A stretch of 63,926 nucleotides of DNA from Thalassovita sp. (GTDB taxonomy: Bacteria; Pseudomonadota; Alphaproteobacteria; Rhodobacterales; Rhodobacteraceae): the NCBI GenBank assembly GCA_029212905.1, contig JARGPB010000019.1, forward strand, positions 1 through 63,926. The letters run 5' to 3'. The notes under the pieces are model-generated. The model saw nothing but the letters and a program-made list of their open reading frames with translations. It had not been told where the DNA came from and made no database searches. A program made the translations under genes and the position numbers. Shown here piece by piece: positions 25,884-34,047 of the stretch (position 1 is the stretch's first letter; the number at the start of each line of letters is the position of its first letter).

Positions 25884-26495
25884 ATGTTTTACGAACCGAA
25901 GGACGGCCACGGCCTGCCGCACAATCCGTTTAATGCAATCGTGACGCCCCGGCCGATTGGCTGGGTCTCGACGCGTGGGGCGAATGGGGTGGACAATCTG
26001 GCGCCCTATTCGTTTTTCAACGCCGTCGCCTATACGCCGCCTCAGGTGATGTTTGCCTCGACCGGGGTGAAACCCGACCAGACCGACGCCAAGGACACCG
26101 TCGCCAATATCCGCGATACGGGCGTGTTCGCGCTGAACATCGTATCCTATGCGCTGCGCGATGCGATGAATGCCAGTTCGCAATCACTGCCTGCTGATCA
26201 GGACGAATTCCTGCATGCCGACCTGGAAAAAGCCCAGTGCCGCACGATTGATTGCCCCTATGTGGCCGCCGCGCCCGCCGTTCTGGAATGCAAACTGACC
26301 CAGATTGTCAGGCTGGAAGGCGAAACCAACCAGATGGTTCTGGGCGAGGTCACAGGCATCTATATGAGCGACGCCTGCATGACGGACGGCATGTTCGACG
26401 TAACCACGTTCAATCCGCTGTCGCGCCTGGGGTATCGTGATTACGCAACAGTCACCGATCTGTTTTCTTTGTCGCGCCCCGACGACAAACGCTAA
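25884..26495 (+). CDS. Flavin reductase family protein
   Basis: This 203-residue FMN-binding split-barrel protein has the family pattern NAIVTPRPIGWVST (17-30) and NLAPYSFFNAVAYTPP, which lines the FMN site. Such proteins reduce free flavin or serve as flavoprotein oxidoreductases with two-component partners. No monooxygenase partner lies beside it. It is preceded by an AAGAGGATACGGG ribosome site and is followed within 65 bases by mtnP, probably co-transcribed. Confidence 0.85.
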   Translation: MFYEPKDGHGLPHNPFNAIVTPRPIGWVSTRGANGVDNLAPYSFFNAVAYTPPQVMFASTGVKPDQTDAKDTVANIRDTGVFALNIVSYALRDAMNASSQSLPADQDEFLHADLEKAQCRTIDCPYVAAAPAVLECKLTQIVRLEGETNQMVLGEVTGIYMSDACMTDGMFDVTTFNPLSRLGYRDYATVTDLFSLSRPDDKR

Positions 26496-26558
26496 GGCGC
26501 TTGCGCCCCGCGCGGGGCTGCGCAACCATAGGCCGCAACGACTTAACAGGGATCAGGG

Positions 26559-27437
26559 ATGACCATGCAAACCACGATTGGTGTGATCGGCGGATCAGGC
26601 ATTTACGAGATTGACGGGCTGGAAGGTGCGGAATGGGTGACGGTAGAGACGCCTTGGGGCGCGCCGTCAGATCAGATTTTGACGGGTACGCTGGACGGCG
26701 TAAAAATGTGTTTCCTGCCGCGTCATGGACGTGGGCACGTGCACTCGCCCTCGACCGTGCCATACCGGGCCAATATCGACGCGCTGAAACGGCTGGGCGT
26801 GACGGATGTTGTCGCCGTATCCGCCTGTGGATCCTTCCGCGAGGAAATGGCGCCGGGGGATTTTGTCATCGTCGATCAATTCATCGACAGGACCTTTGCG
26901 CGCGAGAAATCCTTCTTCGGGACAGGCTGCGTGGCGCATGTGTCGGTGGCCCACCCGACCTGCCCGCGCCTGTCTGATGCCTGTCATACCGCCGCCCAAG
27001 ATGCAGGGATCACCGTCCACAAGGGCGGCACCTATCTGGCGATGGAAGGCCCGCAGTTCTCCACGCTGGCGGAATCGAAAATGTACCGCGAAAGCTGGAA
27101 CTGCGACGTGATCGGCATGACCAACATGCCCGAGGCCAAACTCGCCCGAGAAGCCGAGCTGTGCTATGCGTCGGTCGCGATGATCACCGACTATGACAGC
27201 TGGCACCCTGATCATGGCGAGGTCGATATTTCCCAGATTATCGCCACGTTGATGGGCAATGCCGACAAGGGCCGCGCATTGGTGGCGCGCCTCCCTGCCC
27301 TGCTGGGCGCCGAGCGCTCTGATTGCCCGCATGGCTGCGACAAGGCGCTGGAATACGCGATCCTGACGGCGCCCGACAAACGAGACCCCGCAATGCTGGC
27401 GAAACTGGACGCCGTCGCGGGCCGGGTTCTGGGCTAG
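26559..27437 (+). CDS. mtnP: S-methyl-5'-thioadenosine phosphorylase
   Basis: This enzyme cleaves methylthioadenosine with phosphate to adenine and 5-methylthioribose-1-phosphate, recycling the polyamine by-product. The 292 residues match MTAP: GGSGIY (11-16), the phosphate-binding PRHGRGH (54-60), SACGSFREEM, and the substrate loop MTNMPEAKLAREAELCYA. Adenine made here can be salvaged by the apt gene about 600 bases downstream. ATG 26559 follows CAGGGATCAGGG. An in-frame ATG two codons later is also possible. Confidence 0.93.
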   Translation: MTMQTTIGVIGGSGIYEIDGLEGAEWVTVETPWGAPSDQILTGTLDGVKMCFLPRHGRGHVHSPSTVPYRANIDALKRLGVTDVVAVSACGSFREEMAPGDFVIVDQFIDRTFAREKSFFGTGCVAHVSVAHPTCPRLSDACHTAAQDAGITVHKGGTYLAMEGPQFSTLAESKMYRESWNCDVIGMTNMPEAKLAREAELCYASVAMITDYDSWHPDHGEVDISQIIATLMGNADKGRALVARLPALLGAERSDCPHGCDKALEYAILTAPDKRDPAMLAKLDAVAGRVLG

Positions 27438-27458
27438 GCTGCGATCCGCCAAAAACAA

Positions 27459-27487
27459 AAATGCCGCGCATATCCGGCGCGGCATTT
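27459..27487 (-). terminator. Bidirectional terminator between mtnP and the RHH gene
   Basis: AAATGCCGCGC/GCGCGGCATTT is a perfect 11-base stem with a 7-base loop. On the minus strand it is followed by TTTTGTTTTT, a strong T-run for the RHH gene; on the plus strand it can also end mtnP transcripts. Confidence 0.85.
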
Positions 27488-27508
27488 GCTCTGGTCAGGT
27501 CTGAACAT

Positions 27509-27697
27509 TCAGCCCTCGCGGTTTTGCTTCATGAAGGACCGGATGAACCCGCGGATTTCGCGTGCAGCGCTGGTATCCATATCCTTGCACATTTCAACAA
27601 AGGCATCACGCTCTTCCTTGTCCAGCCGCAGCACCAGCTGGCTGTCTTTCTTGACCGATTTCTTCGGATCTTTCTTGCCCAAATCAGCCGTCCCCAT
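27509..27697 (-). CDS. Small ribbon-helix-helix-like protein
   Basis: This 62-residue basic protein starts with a Lys-rich tail (DPKKSVKKD), then QLVLRLDKEERDAF, which reads as the beta strand and first helix of an RHH/CopG/Arc-type DNA-binding fold, and TSAAREIRGFIRSFM as the second helix. Such proteins are dimeric repressors, often antitoxins. It is divergent from a 37-residue ORF; a near-perfect dyad lies between them (27720-27748). It ends at a strong terminator. The family assignment is by pattern only. Confidence 0.7.
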   Translation of the reverse strand: MGTADLGKKDPKKSVKKDSQLVLRLDKEERDAFVEMCKDMDTSAAREIRGFIRSFMKQNREG

Positions 27698-27703
27698 TTT
27701 GGC

Positions 27704-27731
27704 TTGACATTATGCACATCAATTGTATATA
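27704..27731 (+). promoter_or_regulatory. Predicted sigma70 promoter of the 37-residue ORF
   Basis: TTGACA (27704-27709) and TATATA (27726-27731), 16 bases apart, form the best sigma70-like promoter seen in the window. It points toward the small ORF at 27794. Confidence 0.6.
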
Positions 27732-27748
27732 CATTATATATCCAATTG
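27720..27748. promoter_or_regulatory. Candidate operator dyad between divergent small genes
   Basis: CAATTG (27720-27725) and CAATTG (27743-27748) flank TATATA-type arms, giving a near-symmetric AT-rich element that overlaps the predicted -10 of the plus-strand promoter and a TATAAT for the minus strand. Its position suits autoregulation by the RHH protein; this is inference. Confidence 0.4.
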
Positions 27749-27793
27749 CTGCACAAACCTTTTGCGGCATCGGCAAGAAAAAGGGAAGAGAAA

Positions 27794-27907
27794 ATGACAC
27801 TACAGGCAGCAAAATCAATGCTCGTCCGGGACCGGATGGATTGGCGCAAGCCCCATGTCCCTTGGATTTCCTCGCGGTTTTATCGGTTCTTTTCGAACGA
27901 TCGCTAA
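27794..27907 (+). CDS. Unrecognised 37-residue small protein
   Basis: The ORF begins MTLQAAKSMLVRDRM and ends FYRFFSNDR. It is basic, with a Trp/Phe/Tyr-rich C-terminal half (WRKPHVPWISSRFYRFF) and no membrane-spanning segment. I do not recognise it. Support that it is real: a strong promoter (27704-27731), a purine-rich ribosome site AAGGGAAGAGAAA directly before the ATG, and a Rho-independent terminator 11 bases after the stop. Together these form a complete mini-transcription unit. It faces away from the RHH gene. It might be a toxin-like partner, a leader peptide or an orphan microprotein. Confidence 0.55.
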   Translation: MTLQAAKSMLVRDRMDWRKPHVPWISSRFYRFFSNDR

Positions 27908-27917
27908 GGAAGACCTG

Positions 27918-27945
27918 AAAAGCCGCCCCCTCGGGGGCGGTTTTT
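27918..27945 (+). terminator. Terminator of the 37-residue ORF
   Basis: CCGCCCCC/GGGGGCGG stem with a 2-base loop, preceded by AAAAG and followed by TTTTT. Confidence 0.85.
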
Positions 27946-28014
27946 CCGTTCTGCCCTTGCCCCTGTGCGCACCATCGGCCAAACCTGTGCCCGGATCACA
28001 GTAAAGAGGCCGCC

Positions 28015-28554
28015 ATGACACCGCAGAAATCCGTCCGCGACTATATCCGCACCATCGTTGATTTCCCGCACGAGGGCATCATGTTTCGCGATGTTACCAC
28101 GCTATTTGCCGACCCGCGCGGGTTTCGGATGTGCGTAGATCAGCTGTTGCACCCCTATGCCGGCCAGCGCATCGACAAGGTGGTAGGACTGGAGGCACGC
28201 GGCTTTATTTTAGGCGGCGCTGTCGCTCACCAACTGGGCACGGGATTTGTCCCGATCCGTAAAAAGGGCAAGCTGCCTCACACCACGATTTCCGAAGAGT
28301 ATAAACTGGAATACGGCGAAGCGATCGTCGAGATCCATGACGACGCCATTGAGCCGGGGGAAACTGTTCTGGTTGTCGATGACCTGCTGGCCACGGGCGG
28401 CACCGCCGAAGCCGGCATCAAGCTGGTCGAGCGTCTGGGCGGCCAAATCGTCGGCTGCGCCTTTGTGGTTGATCTACCCGATCTGGGCGGGCGCAAACGG
28501 CTGCATGAGATGGGTATGGAGGTGCACGCCCTGTGTACCTTTGAAGGCTTATAA
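28015..28554 (+). CDS. apt: Adenine phosphoribosyltransferase
   Basis: This purine salvage enzyme makes AMP from adenine and PRPP in the cytoplasm. The 179 residues show the family start (KSVRDYIRTIVDFPHEGIMFRD), the substrate segment GLEARGFILG (58-67) and the PRPP-binding VVDDLLATGGTA (120-131). It is functionally linked to mtnP upstream, which releases adenine. An own promoter is expected because a terminator precedes it. Confidence 0.95.
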   Translation: MTPQKSVRDYIRTIVDFPHEGIMFRDVTTLFADPRGFRMCVDQLLHPYAGQRIDKVVGLEARGFILGGAVAHQLGTGFVPIRKKGKLPHTTISEEYKLEYGEAIVEIHDDAIEPGETVLVVDDLLATGGTAEAGIKLVERLGGQIVGCAFVVDLPDLGGRKRLHEMGMEVHALCTFEGL

Positions 28555-28571
28555 CGGGACGGGGTGCGGGC

Positions 28572-29993
28572 TTAGTCACTCGCCCGCAGCACAGCGCCCG
28601 GATTCATGATCCCGTTGGGATCGAATCCGGCCTTCAGCATGCGCATCAGATCCAGTTTCACCGGGTCGCCATAGTGTTCAAGATCACCGGATTTCAGACG
28701 GCCGACCCCATGCTCTGCACTGAAGGAGCCGCCCAGCTCGTGCACCAGGTCATGCACCGCACGAGAAATGCCAACCTTCTGATCAGCATAGTCTTTTCTG
28801 CTCTTACCTGGGATCGGAAAGACATTGTAGTGCAGGTTCCCGTCGCCCAAATGACCAAAGCAATTGATGCGGAAATCGCCCATTCGCGACAGCATTTCAC
28901 TCCCGCGCGCGATGAATTCGGGAATAGCCCCCAACGGCACCGAGATATCATGCGAACAGATGGACCCAACGCGTCGGTTGGCCTCGGGGATTTGCTCTCG
29001 GACCTCCCAGAACGCGGTGCGTTGGGCCTCGGATTGGGCAATCATGCCATCGTCAACCAACCCCCGATCGAACGCATCAGAGAACAGCGTCTCTAGCGCG
29101 TCGGTCGGGTGCAGCCCCCGCGCCAGCCCCACATCAATCAGAACAAACCATTCCGGCAAATCAGAAAACGGCAACCGGATGTCGGGTAAATGTTCCGCCA
29201 GAAACTCCAGCCCGGTGCGGTGGATCAATTCAAAGGCCGAGACCCCTTCGCCCATGTGGTCACGCGCCAAGGCCAGCAGATCCAGCGCGGCAGTAGGGTT
29301 TTGGACCACCATCAGCGCCGTGCCCTCGCCTGCGGGACGCGGGCTGAGCTTCAGCGACGCCGCAGTGATCACGCCCAAGGTGCCCTCGGCGCCGATGAAC
29401 AGATCACGCAGATCATAGCCAGTGTTATCCTTGCGCAAGCGACTGAGATTATTCAGAATCCGCCCGTCGGGCAGCACGACCTCCAGCCCCAGACACAGAT
29501 CGCGCGTATTGCCGTAGCGCAGGACGTTCACACCGCCGGCATTCGTGGACAGGTTCCCGCCGATCTGCGCCGAGCCTTTGGCGGCGATAGACAGCGGAAA
29601 CAGCCGGTTGGCCTGTTCCGCGGCCGAATGGATATCCTGCAAGATCGCGCCAGCCTGGGCAATCAGGATATTTTCCTGCGGATAGAGCCCCAAAATCTGT
29701 GTCATCCGCTCCAATGACAGCAGAATCGGTAGCTTGCCGTCCGGCATGACCTGTCCGCCGACCAGCCCGGTGCCGCCACCATATGGCACGACGCCCACTC
29801 GCGCGGCATTGGCCATGCGCAGAACCTGAGCGACCTGCTCGGTCGTTTCGGGGGCCACGATTGCGGCGGCCTGTCCGTGCCAAGTACCGCGGGGTTCCTC
29901 TAAATATCGTGGGGAAACTTCGCGCAACGCCTTTTCAGGCAACGTTTTTTTCAGGGATTCAATAAAATCCGGGGATGCATCAATCAGGCTCAT
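28572..29993 (-). CDS. FAD-linked oxidase (GlcD / D-2-hydroxyacid dehydrogenase group)
   Basis: This 473-residue flavoenzyme has an N-terminal PCMH-type FAD-binding domain: YGGGTGLVGG (71-80), GGNLSTNAGG and GAEGTLGVIT are typical. The C-terminal oxidase domain has GHLGDGNLHYN and EHGVGRLK. The group includes glycolate oxidase GlcD, D-lactate and D-2-hydroxyglutarate dehydrogenases. The absence of glcE/glcF neighbours argues against glycolate oxidase. I started at ATG 29993 (MSLIDASPDF); 105 upstream codons in the same frame lack family similarity and overlap the next gene region. It is convergent with apt. Confidence 0.85.
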   Translation of the reverse strand: MSLIDASPDFIESLKKTLPEKALREVSPRYLEEPRGTWHGQAAAIVAPETTEQVAQVLRMANAARVGVVPYGGGTGLVGGQVMPDGKLPILLSLERMTQILGLYPQENILIAQAGAILQDIHSAAEQANRLFPLSIAAKGSAQIGGNLSTNAGGVNVLRYGNTRDLCLGLEVVLPDGRILNNLSRLRKDNTGYDLRDLFIGAEGTLGVITAASLKLSPRPAGEGTALMVVQNPTAALDLLALARDHMGEGVSAFELIHRTGLEFLAEHLPDIRLPFSDLPEWFVLIDVGLARGLHPTDALETLFSDAFDRGLVDDGMIAQSEAQRTAFWEVREQIPEANRRVGSICSHDISVPLGAIPEFIARGSEMLSRMGDFRINCFGHLGDGNLHYNVFPIPGKSRKDYADQKVGISRAVHDLVHELGGSFSAEHGVGRLKSGDLEHYGDPVKLDLMRMLKAGFDPNGIMNPGAVLRASD

Positions 29994-30034
29994 ACCCTGA
30001 TCATTACCACGCCCGGGCGCGCCGTCCAGCCCTG

Positions 30035-30625
30035 TCAGGCCTGACCGGCCTCTGTTCGGCCGCGACGATCCATCCGCAGGCTGGCATACAGAACATGCGT
30101 GCGCCAGCGGCCGTCGATTTGCAGGTAGGATTGTGCAACGCCTTCGTATTTGAACCCGGATTTTTCCAGAACCCCGCGCGAGGCGACGTTTTCGGGCAGG
30201 CAGGCGGCCTCGACCCGGCTCAGGTCCAGTTTGTGAAAGGCATGGTGGACCAGCGCGCTGATCGCCTCTTGCATATAGCCCTGACGCGCAAACGGCGCGC
30301 CGACCCAATAGCCCAGCGTCCCGGCCTGAGCGGGACCACGGCGGATGTTATCCAAGGTGATGGCGCCCAACAGCGCCTGATCCTGACGCCGGATCAGAAA
30401 AACCGGCAGGGCAGACCCGTTCGAAATCGAGCGCTGCGCCCAGTAGACGCGATTGGTAAAGGCCTTGCGCGCCAGGTGATCCGTAGCCCAGGTGGGTTCC
30501 CACGGTTGCAGGAACGCGCGGCTTTCCAGTCGCAGCGCGGTCCAATCCCGATAGTCCGAATGTTGGGGCGGGCGCAGCGTCAGGCGCTCGGTCTCGATGC
30601 GAACCTTCCGCTTGGCCAGTAACAT
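30035..30625 (-). CDS. RimJ/RimL-type GNAT acetyltransferase
   Basis: The 196 residues have the RimJ-like start ETERLTLRPPQHSDY and the acetyl-CoA loop in GYWVGAPFARQGYMQEA, then ACLPENVASRGVLEKSGFKYEG, diagnostic of N-terminal acetyltransferases acting on ribosomal or other proteins. The substrate is not known. The ATG overlaps the stop of the M16 peptidase (ATGA), so it is the last gene of the surf1-thrC-M16 transcript. Confidence 0.87.
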   Translation of the reverse strand: MLLAKRKVRIETERLTLRPPQHSDYRDWTALRLESRAFLQPWEPTWATDHLARKAFTNRVYWAQRSISNGSALPVFLIRRQDQALLGAITLDNIRRGPAQAGTLGYWVGAPFARQGYMQEAISALVHHAFHKLDLSRVEAACLPENVASRGVLEKSGFKYEGVAQSYLQIDGRWRTHVLYASLRMDRRGRTEAGQA

Positions 30626-31887
30626 CAGGCGGCGCGCCTTTCCTGCAATGCCTCCAGTGTGGGGGCACCATCGACCGGCCCATAAAGAGCCAGCGCCGCG
30701 GGGGCCTGAACGGCCATGACTTCGGCAAAATCCTTGACGTCCTGCGTGGTAACCGCGTCGATTTTGGCGACCACCTCTTCCAGATCCGGCACACGGCCCC
30801 AAATCTGGATCATGCGCGCCAGACGTTCTGCCCTGTTCGAGGGGCTTTCCAACCCCATCAACAGCCCGGCCTTCATTTGGGCGCGGGCGCGGGCGATTTC
30901 TTCGTCGTTCATGTCATCGGCGGCGCGCTTCATCTCGTCCAGCGTGACCACGGCCAGTTCAGCCAGTTGTTCATCCGACGTGCCGGCATAGACTGTCATC
31001 ATACCAGTGTCGGAATAGGCACCCGCCTGCGAGAAAATCGTGTAACACAGCCCGCGTTTTTCACGAATTTCCTGGAACAGGCGGCTGGACATGCCGCCGC
31101 CCAACGCATTCGCATAGATCTGAGCCGCGTGAATCGCCGGATCGCCGTAATCGGGGCTTTCAAAGCCCAACGCGAAATGCGCCTGCTCCAGCGTTTTAAC
31201 ATTGCGGGTCTCGCCGCCGTGGAAAAGTGCTTTGGCGGGGGGGGCGGAAATCACCGGCGACAGATGGCCGAACAGCGCCTCGGCCTCGCGGACCAGCGCG
31301 TCGTGATCCACGGCACCAGCAGCGGACAGGATCATCTGACCCGGCCCGTATTGTTCAGCCACGAAACCGGCCAGATCATCGCGCGTGAAAGAGCGCACCC
31401 GCTCGGCCGGGCCCAGAATGGTCCGGCCCAGAGGCTGATCGGGATAGGCCTTTTCCTGGAGCCAGTCGAAAATAATATCGTCAGGCGTATCCATGGACTG
31501 CCCGATTTCCTGCAAGATCACGCCGCGTTCCGTTTCGATTTCGCGTTCATCGAAAACGGGGTTCAGCACGATATCCGCAATCACATCCAGCGCCAGCGGC
31601 ACGTCGGCCTCTAGCACCCGGGCGTAATAGGCCGTCACCTCGCGCGAGGTATAGGCGTTCATGTAACCGCCGACATCCTCGATTTCTTCGGCGATCTGCA
31701 ACGCGCTGCGCCGCTTGGTGCCCTTAAAGGCCATGTGCTCCAGAAAATGAGCGATGCCATTTTGCTCGACCCTTTCGTGGCGCCCCCCCGCCAAGACCCA
31801 GAGGCCAATCGCGGCGGATTGAAGGCTGGGCATATGTTCGGTGACAATGCGAAAGCCGTTAGACAGAGTGTGCAGTTGGACCGTCAA
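30625..31887 (-). CDS. M16-family zinc peptidase (processing-peptidase-like)
   Basis: The 420-residue pitrilysin-type protein resembles the beta subunit of the mitochondrial processing peptidase. The inverted zinc motif HFLEH is at 47-51 (His47, Glu50 catalytic base, His51) and the third ligand Glu lies in ERGVILQEI near residue 127. Alphaproteobacterial homologues are thought to cleave peptides, and natural substrates are not established. Translation begins at TTG 31887, overlapping the thrC stop (TTGA); no ATG aligns with the family start. The order thrC-M16-acetyltransferase is typical of Rhodobacterales. Confidence 0.92.
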   Translation of the reverse strand: MTVQLHTLSNGFRIVTEHMPSLQSAAIGLWVLAGGRHERVEQNGIAHFLEHMAFKGTKRRSALQIAEEIEDVGGYMNAYTSREVTAYYARVLEADVPLALDVIADIVLNPVFDEREIETERGVILQEIGQSMDTPDDIIFDWLQEKAYPDQPLGRTILGPAERVRSFTRDDLAGFVAEQYGPGQMILSAAGAVDHDALVREAEALFGHLSPVISAPPAKALFHGGETRNVKTLEQAHFALGFESPDYGDPAIHAAQIYANALGGGMSSRLFQEIREKRGLCYTIFSQAGAYSDTGMMTVYAGTSDEQLAELAVVTLDEMKRAADDMNDEEIARARAQMKAGLLMGLESPSNRAERLARMIQIWGRVPDLEEVVAKIDAVTTQDVKDFAEVMAVQAPAALALYGPVDGAPTLEALQERRAA

Positions 31888-33272
31888 TTCTGGATACGCT
31901 CGCGGATCAGGGATTCAATGGCGCCCAAATCGTTGCCAATCTGAGTCACCCGTTCCGAACGCTCATACAGGTCGCCCATACGCGCTGGCAAGCCCGGACG
32001 TTCACCAGTTGCTGCCTCGACTGCATCGGGGAACTTGGCTGGGTGGGCTGTGGACAGGGTGATCATCGGCACATCGGTCTTGCGCTGCTCATTTGCGACC
32101 TTCACCGCAACGGCGGTGTGGGGGCACATCAGCTCGCCCGTGGTGGCGTACATGTCGGTGATGGTGGCGCTGGTTTCATCCTCAGAGCAATTGCCTGAAT
32201 CGAACAGCTCTTGTAGCGCTTGCAAGGCACCTTGGCTGATCGTGAAACCGCCGTTTTTCAGCTCGTCCATCAGTTGGCTGACGGCGGCGCCGTCCTGACC
32301 ATAGGCATAAAACAGCGCGCGTTCGAAATTCGAGGACACCTGAATATCCATCGACGGGCTGATCGAGGGGATCACACCATCGGGACGGTATTCGCCGGTG
32401 GTCAGGCACCGGTGCAGGATGTCGTTTTGGTTCGTCGCAACAATCAGGCGGTCAATCGGCAGGCCCATACGTTTCGCGATGTAGCCCGCGAAAATGTCCC
32501 CGAAGTTACCCGTCGGCACAGTAAAGCTGATCTTGCGCTGAGGCGCGCCGAGCGCCACGGCCGAATAGAAATAATAGACAACCTGCGCCAACACCCGCGC
32601 CCAGTTGATCGAGTTCACACCCGCCAGTTTGACCCCGTCGCGGAAATCGAAATCGTTGAACATGTCCTTAACGCGGGCCTGGCAATCGTCAAAATGCCCG
32701 TCCAGCGCCAGCGCATGCACGTTGGATTCGTCCGGCGTGGTCATCTGACGGCGCTGGACCTCGGACACGCGGCCATGCGGGTACATGATGAACACATCCA
32801 CAGCATCCAGGCCCTTAAAGGCCTCGATCGCGGCGGAACCAGTGTCCCCCGAAGTCGCGCCCACAATGGTCACGCGGCTGCCATTCCGTTTCAGCGCGGC
32901 CTGGAACAACTGGCCGATCAGCTGCATCGCGAAATCTTTGAACGCCAGGGTCGGGCCGTGGAACAGCTCTAGCAGGAAATGGTTGCTGTCCAGCTGCACC
33001 ATCGGTGCGCGGGCGGTATGACCGAACCCGGCATAGGCCTTGGCGATGATCTCTTTGAATTCAGCGTCCGTGAACGTATCGCCGATAAAGGGACGCATGA
33101 TGCGAAAGGCGCACTCCTCGTAGGACTGGCCAGAGAGGTCTGCAATTTCGTCCTTGGTCAGCGTCGGGATCGTTTCCGGGACATAAAGGCCACCATCACG
33201 GGCCAATCCGGTCAGCATCGCCTCTTCGAAGGTCAAAGCAGGGGCCTGCCCCCGGGTCGAAATATATTTCAC
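31884..33272 (-). CDS. thrC: Threonine synthase
   Basis: This PLP enzyme converts O-phosphohomoserine to threonine. The 462 residues match the long (yeast/E. coli-type) threonine synthase. The N-terminus is MKYISTRGQAPALTFEEA, the PLP lysine is Lys112 in TLAFKDFAMQ, and GATSGDTGSAA forms the phosphate-binding loop. The start is GTG 33272, coupled to surf1 by a 4-base overlap (GTGA) and preceded by AAAGGGAAAG. It connects downstream of lysC in the aspartate pathway, though the genes are far apart. Confidence 0.94.
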   Translation of the reverse strand: MKYISTRGQAPALTFEEAMLTGLARDGGLYVPETIPTLTKDEIADLSGQSYEECAFRIMRPFIGDTFTDAEFKEIIAKAYAGFGHTARAPMVQLDSNHFLLELFHGPTLAFKDFAMQLIGQLFQAALKRNGSRVTIVGATSGDTGSAAIEAFKGLDAVDVFIMYPHGRVSEVQRRQMTTPDESNVHALALDGHFDDCQARVKDMFNDFDFRDGVKLAGVNSINWARVLAQVVYYFYSAVALGAPQRKISFTVPTGNFGDIFAGYIAKRMGLPIDRLIVATNQNDILHRCLTTGEYRPDGVIPSISPSMDIQVSSNFERALFYAYGQDGAAVSQLMDELKNGGFTISQGALQALQELFDSGNCSEDETSATITDMYATTGELMCPHTAVAVKVANEQRKTDVPMITLSTAHPAKFPDAVEAATGERPGLPARMGDLYERSERVTQIGNDLGAIESLIRERIQN

Positions 33273-33952
33273 AGTTCTTTCCCTTTCGCGGGTTTCCTCT
33301 GGCGCCACAGGAACAGGCCTAGCATCGCCGTCCACACGGCGGCCAGACCGAACCATTGCACGGCATATCCAAAATGGTCATTCGGGATGCCCTCGGGTCC
33401 CACGGGCAGCGGGGTTACAGGGCTGTCATCAAACGAGGTCTCGCGCGCAATCAGCAGCACCGGGTCCGTACCCAGGGCCTGCGCCAACACGTCCACCTCG
33501 CGCGCGAACCAAATATTGGCGGCGCGGTCATTTTCAGGGGTAAAGCTGTCGCGCTCTTGCGGCCAATGCAGATTGCCCGTGACTGTCGCCTTGTCGAACG
33601 GAGGCAGCTTTGGCGTCGCATCCAGCCGGACAAAGCCACGGTCCACAAGAATCACGCGCCCGTCCAGTTGCATGGCGTTAATCAGGCGATAGCCGGCACC
33701 TTCGGATTTCTGACTAACAAGGACGCGGATCGACGGGGCAAGAATGTCACCCGTCACGCGCACCGGCAGAAAGCGATCCACCTCGGGGTCCGGCTGCGCA
33801 GGCAGCGCCACGGGGGCCGCGTGAATGCGGGCGTCGATCTCGGCCAGAACGGTCTCTTTCCACTCCAGCCGACGCAATTGCCAAACGCCCAGCGATACCA
33901 GTATCGCGGCGCCAATCAGGCCGAATATCAACGGAGGCAGGATGCGACGCAT
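33269..33952 (-). CDS. SURF1 family cytochrome oxidase assembly protein
   Basis: Surf1 helps insert haem a into subunit I of aa3 oxidase. The 227 residues show the usual topology: an N-terminal membrane helix (about 5-22), a periplasmic domain with LVDRGFVRLD-type signature, and a C-terminal helix (about 203-222) ending in a basic tail. It lies just downstream of ctaE behind an intervening hairpin and is translationally coupled to thrC. ATG 33952 places the first helix properly. Confidence 0.9.
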   Translation of the reverse strand: MRRILPPLIFGLIGAAILVSLGVWQLRRLEWKETVLAEIDARIHAAPVALPAQPDPEVDRFLPVRVTGDILAPSIRVLVSQKSEGAGYRLINAMQLDGRVILVDRGFVRLDATPKLPPFDKATVTGNLHWPQERDSFTPENDRAANIWFAREVDVLAQALGTDPVLLIARETSFDDSPVTPLPVGPEGIPNDHFGYAVQWFGLAAVWTAMLGLFLWRQRKPAKGKEL

Positions 33953-33974
33953 CTGGCGGGTCCCTTGCAAGAAC

Positions 33975-34004
33975 AAAGCGCACGAGGATCACCCCGTGCG
34001 CTTT
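33975..34004 (-). terminator. Hairpin between ctaE and surf1
   Basis: AAAGCGCACG/CGTGCGCTTT is a perfect 10-base stem. Minus-strand transcripts meet TTTGTTCTTG after it. It probably reduces read-through from the abundant cox messages into surf1-thrC. A T-run (GCTTTTTG) also follows on the plus side. Confidence 0.7.
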
Positions 34005-34047
34005 GCTTTTTGCTGTTTATGCCCGGTTTTTCAACCGGAAACCGGCG

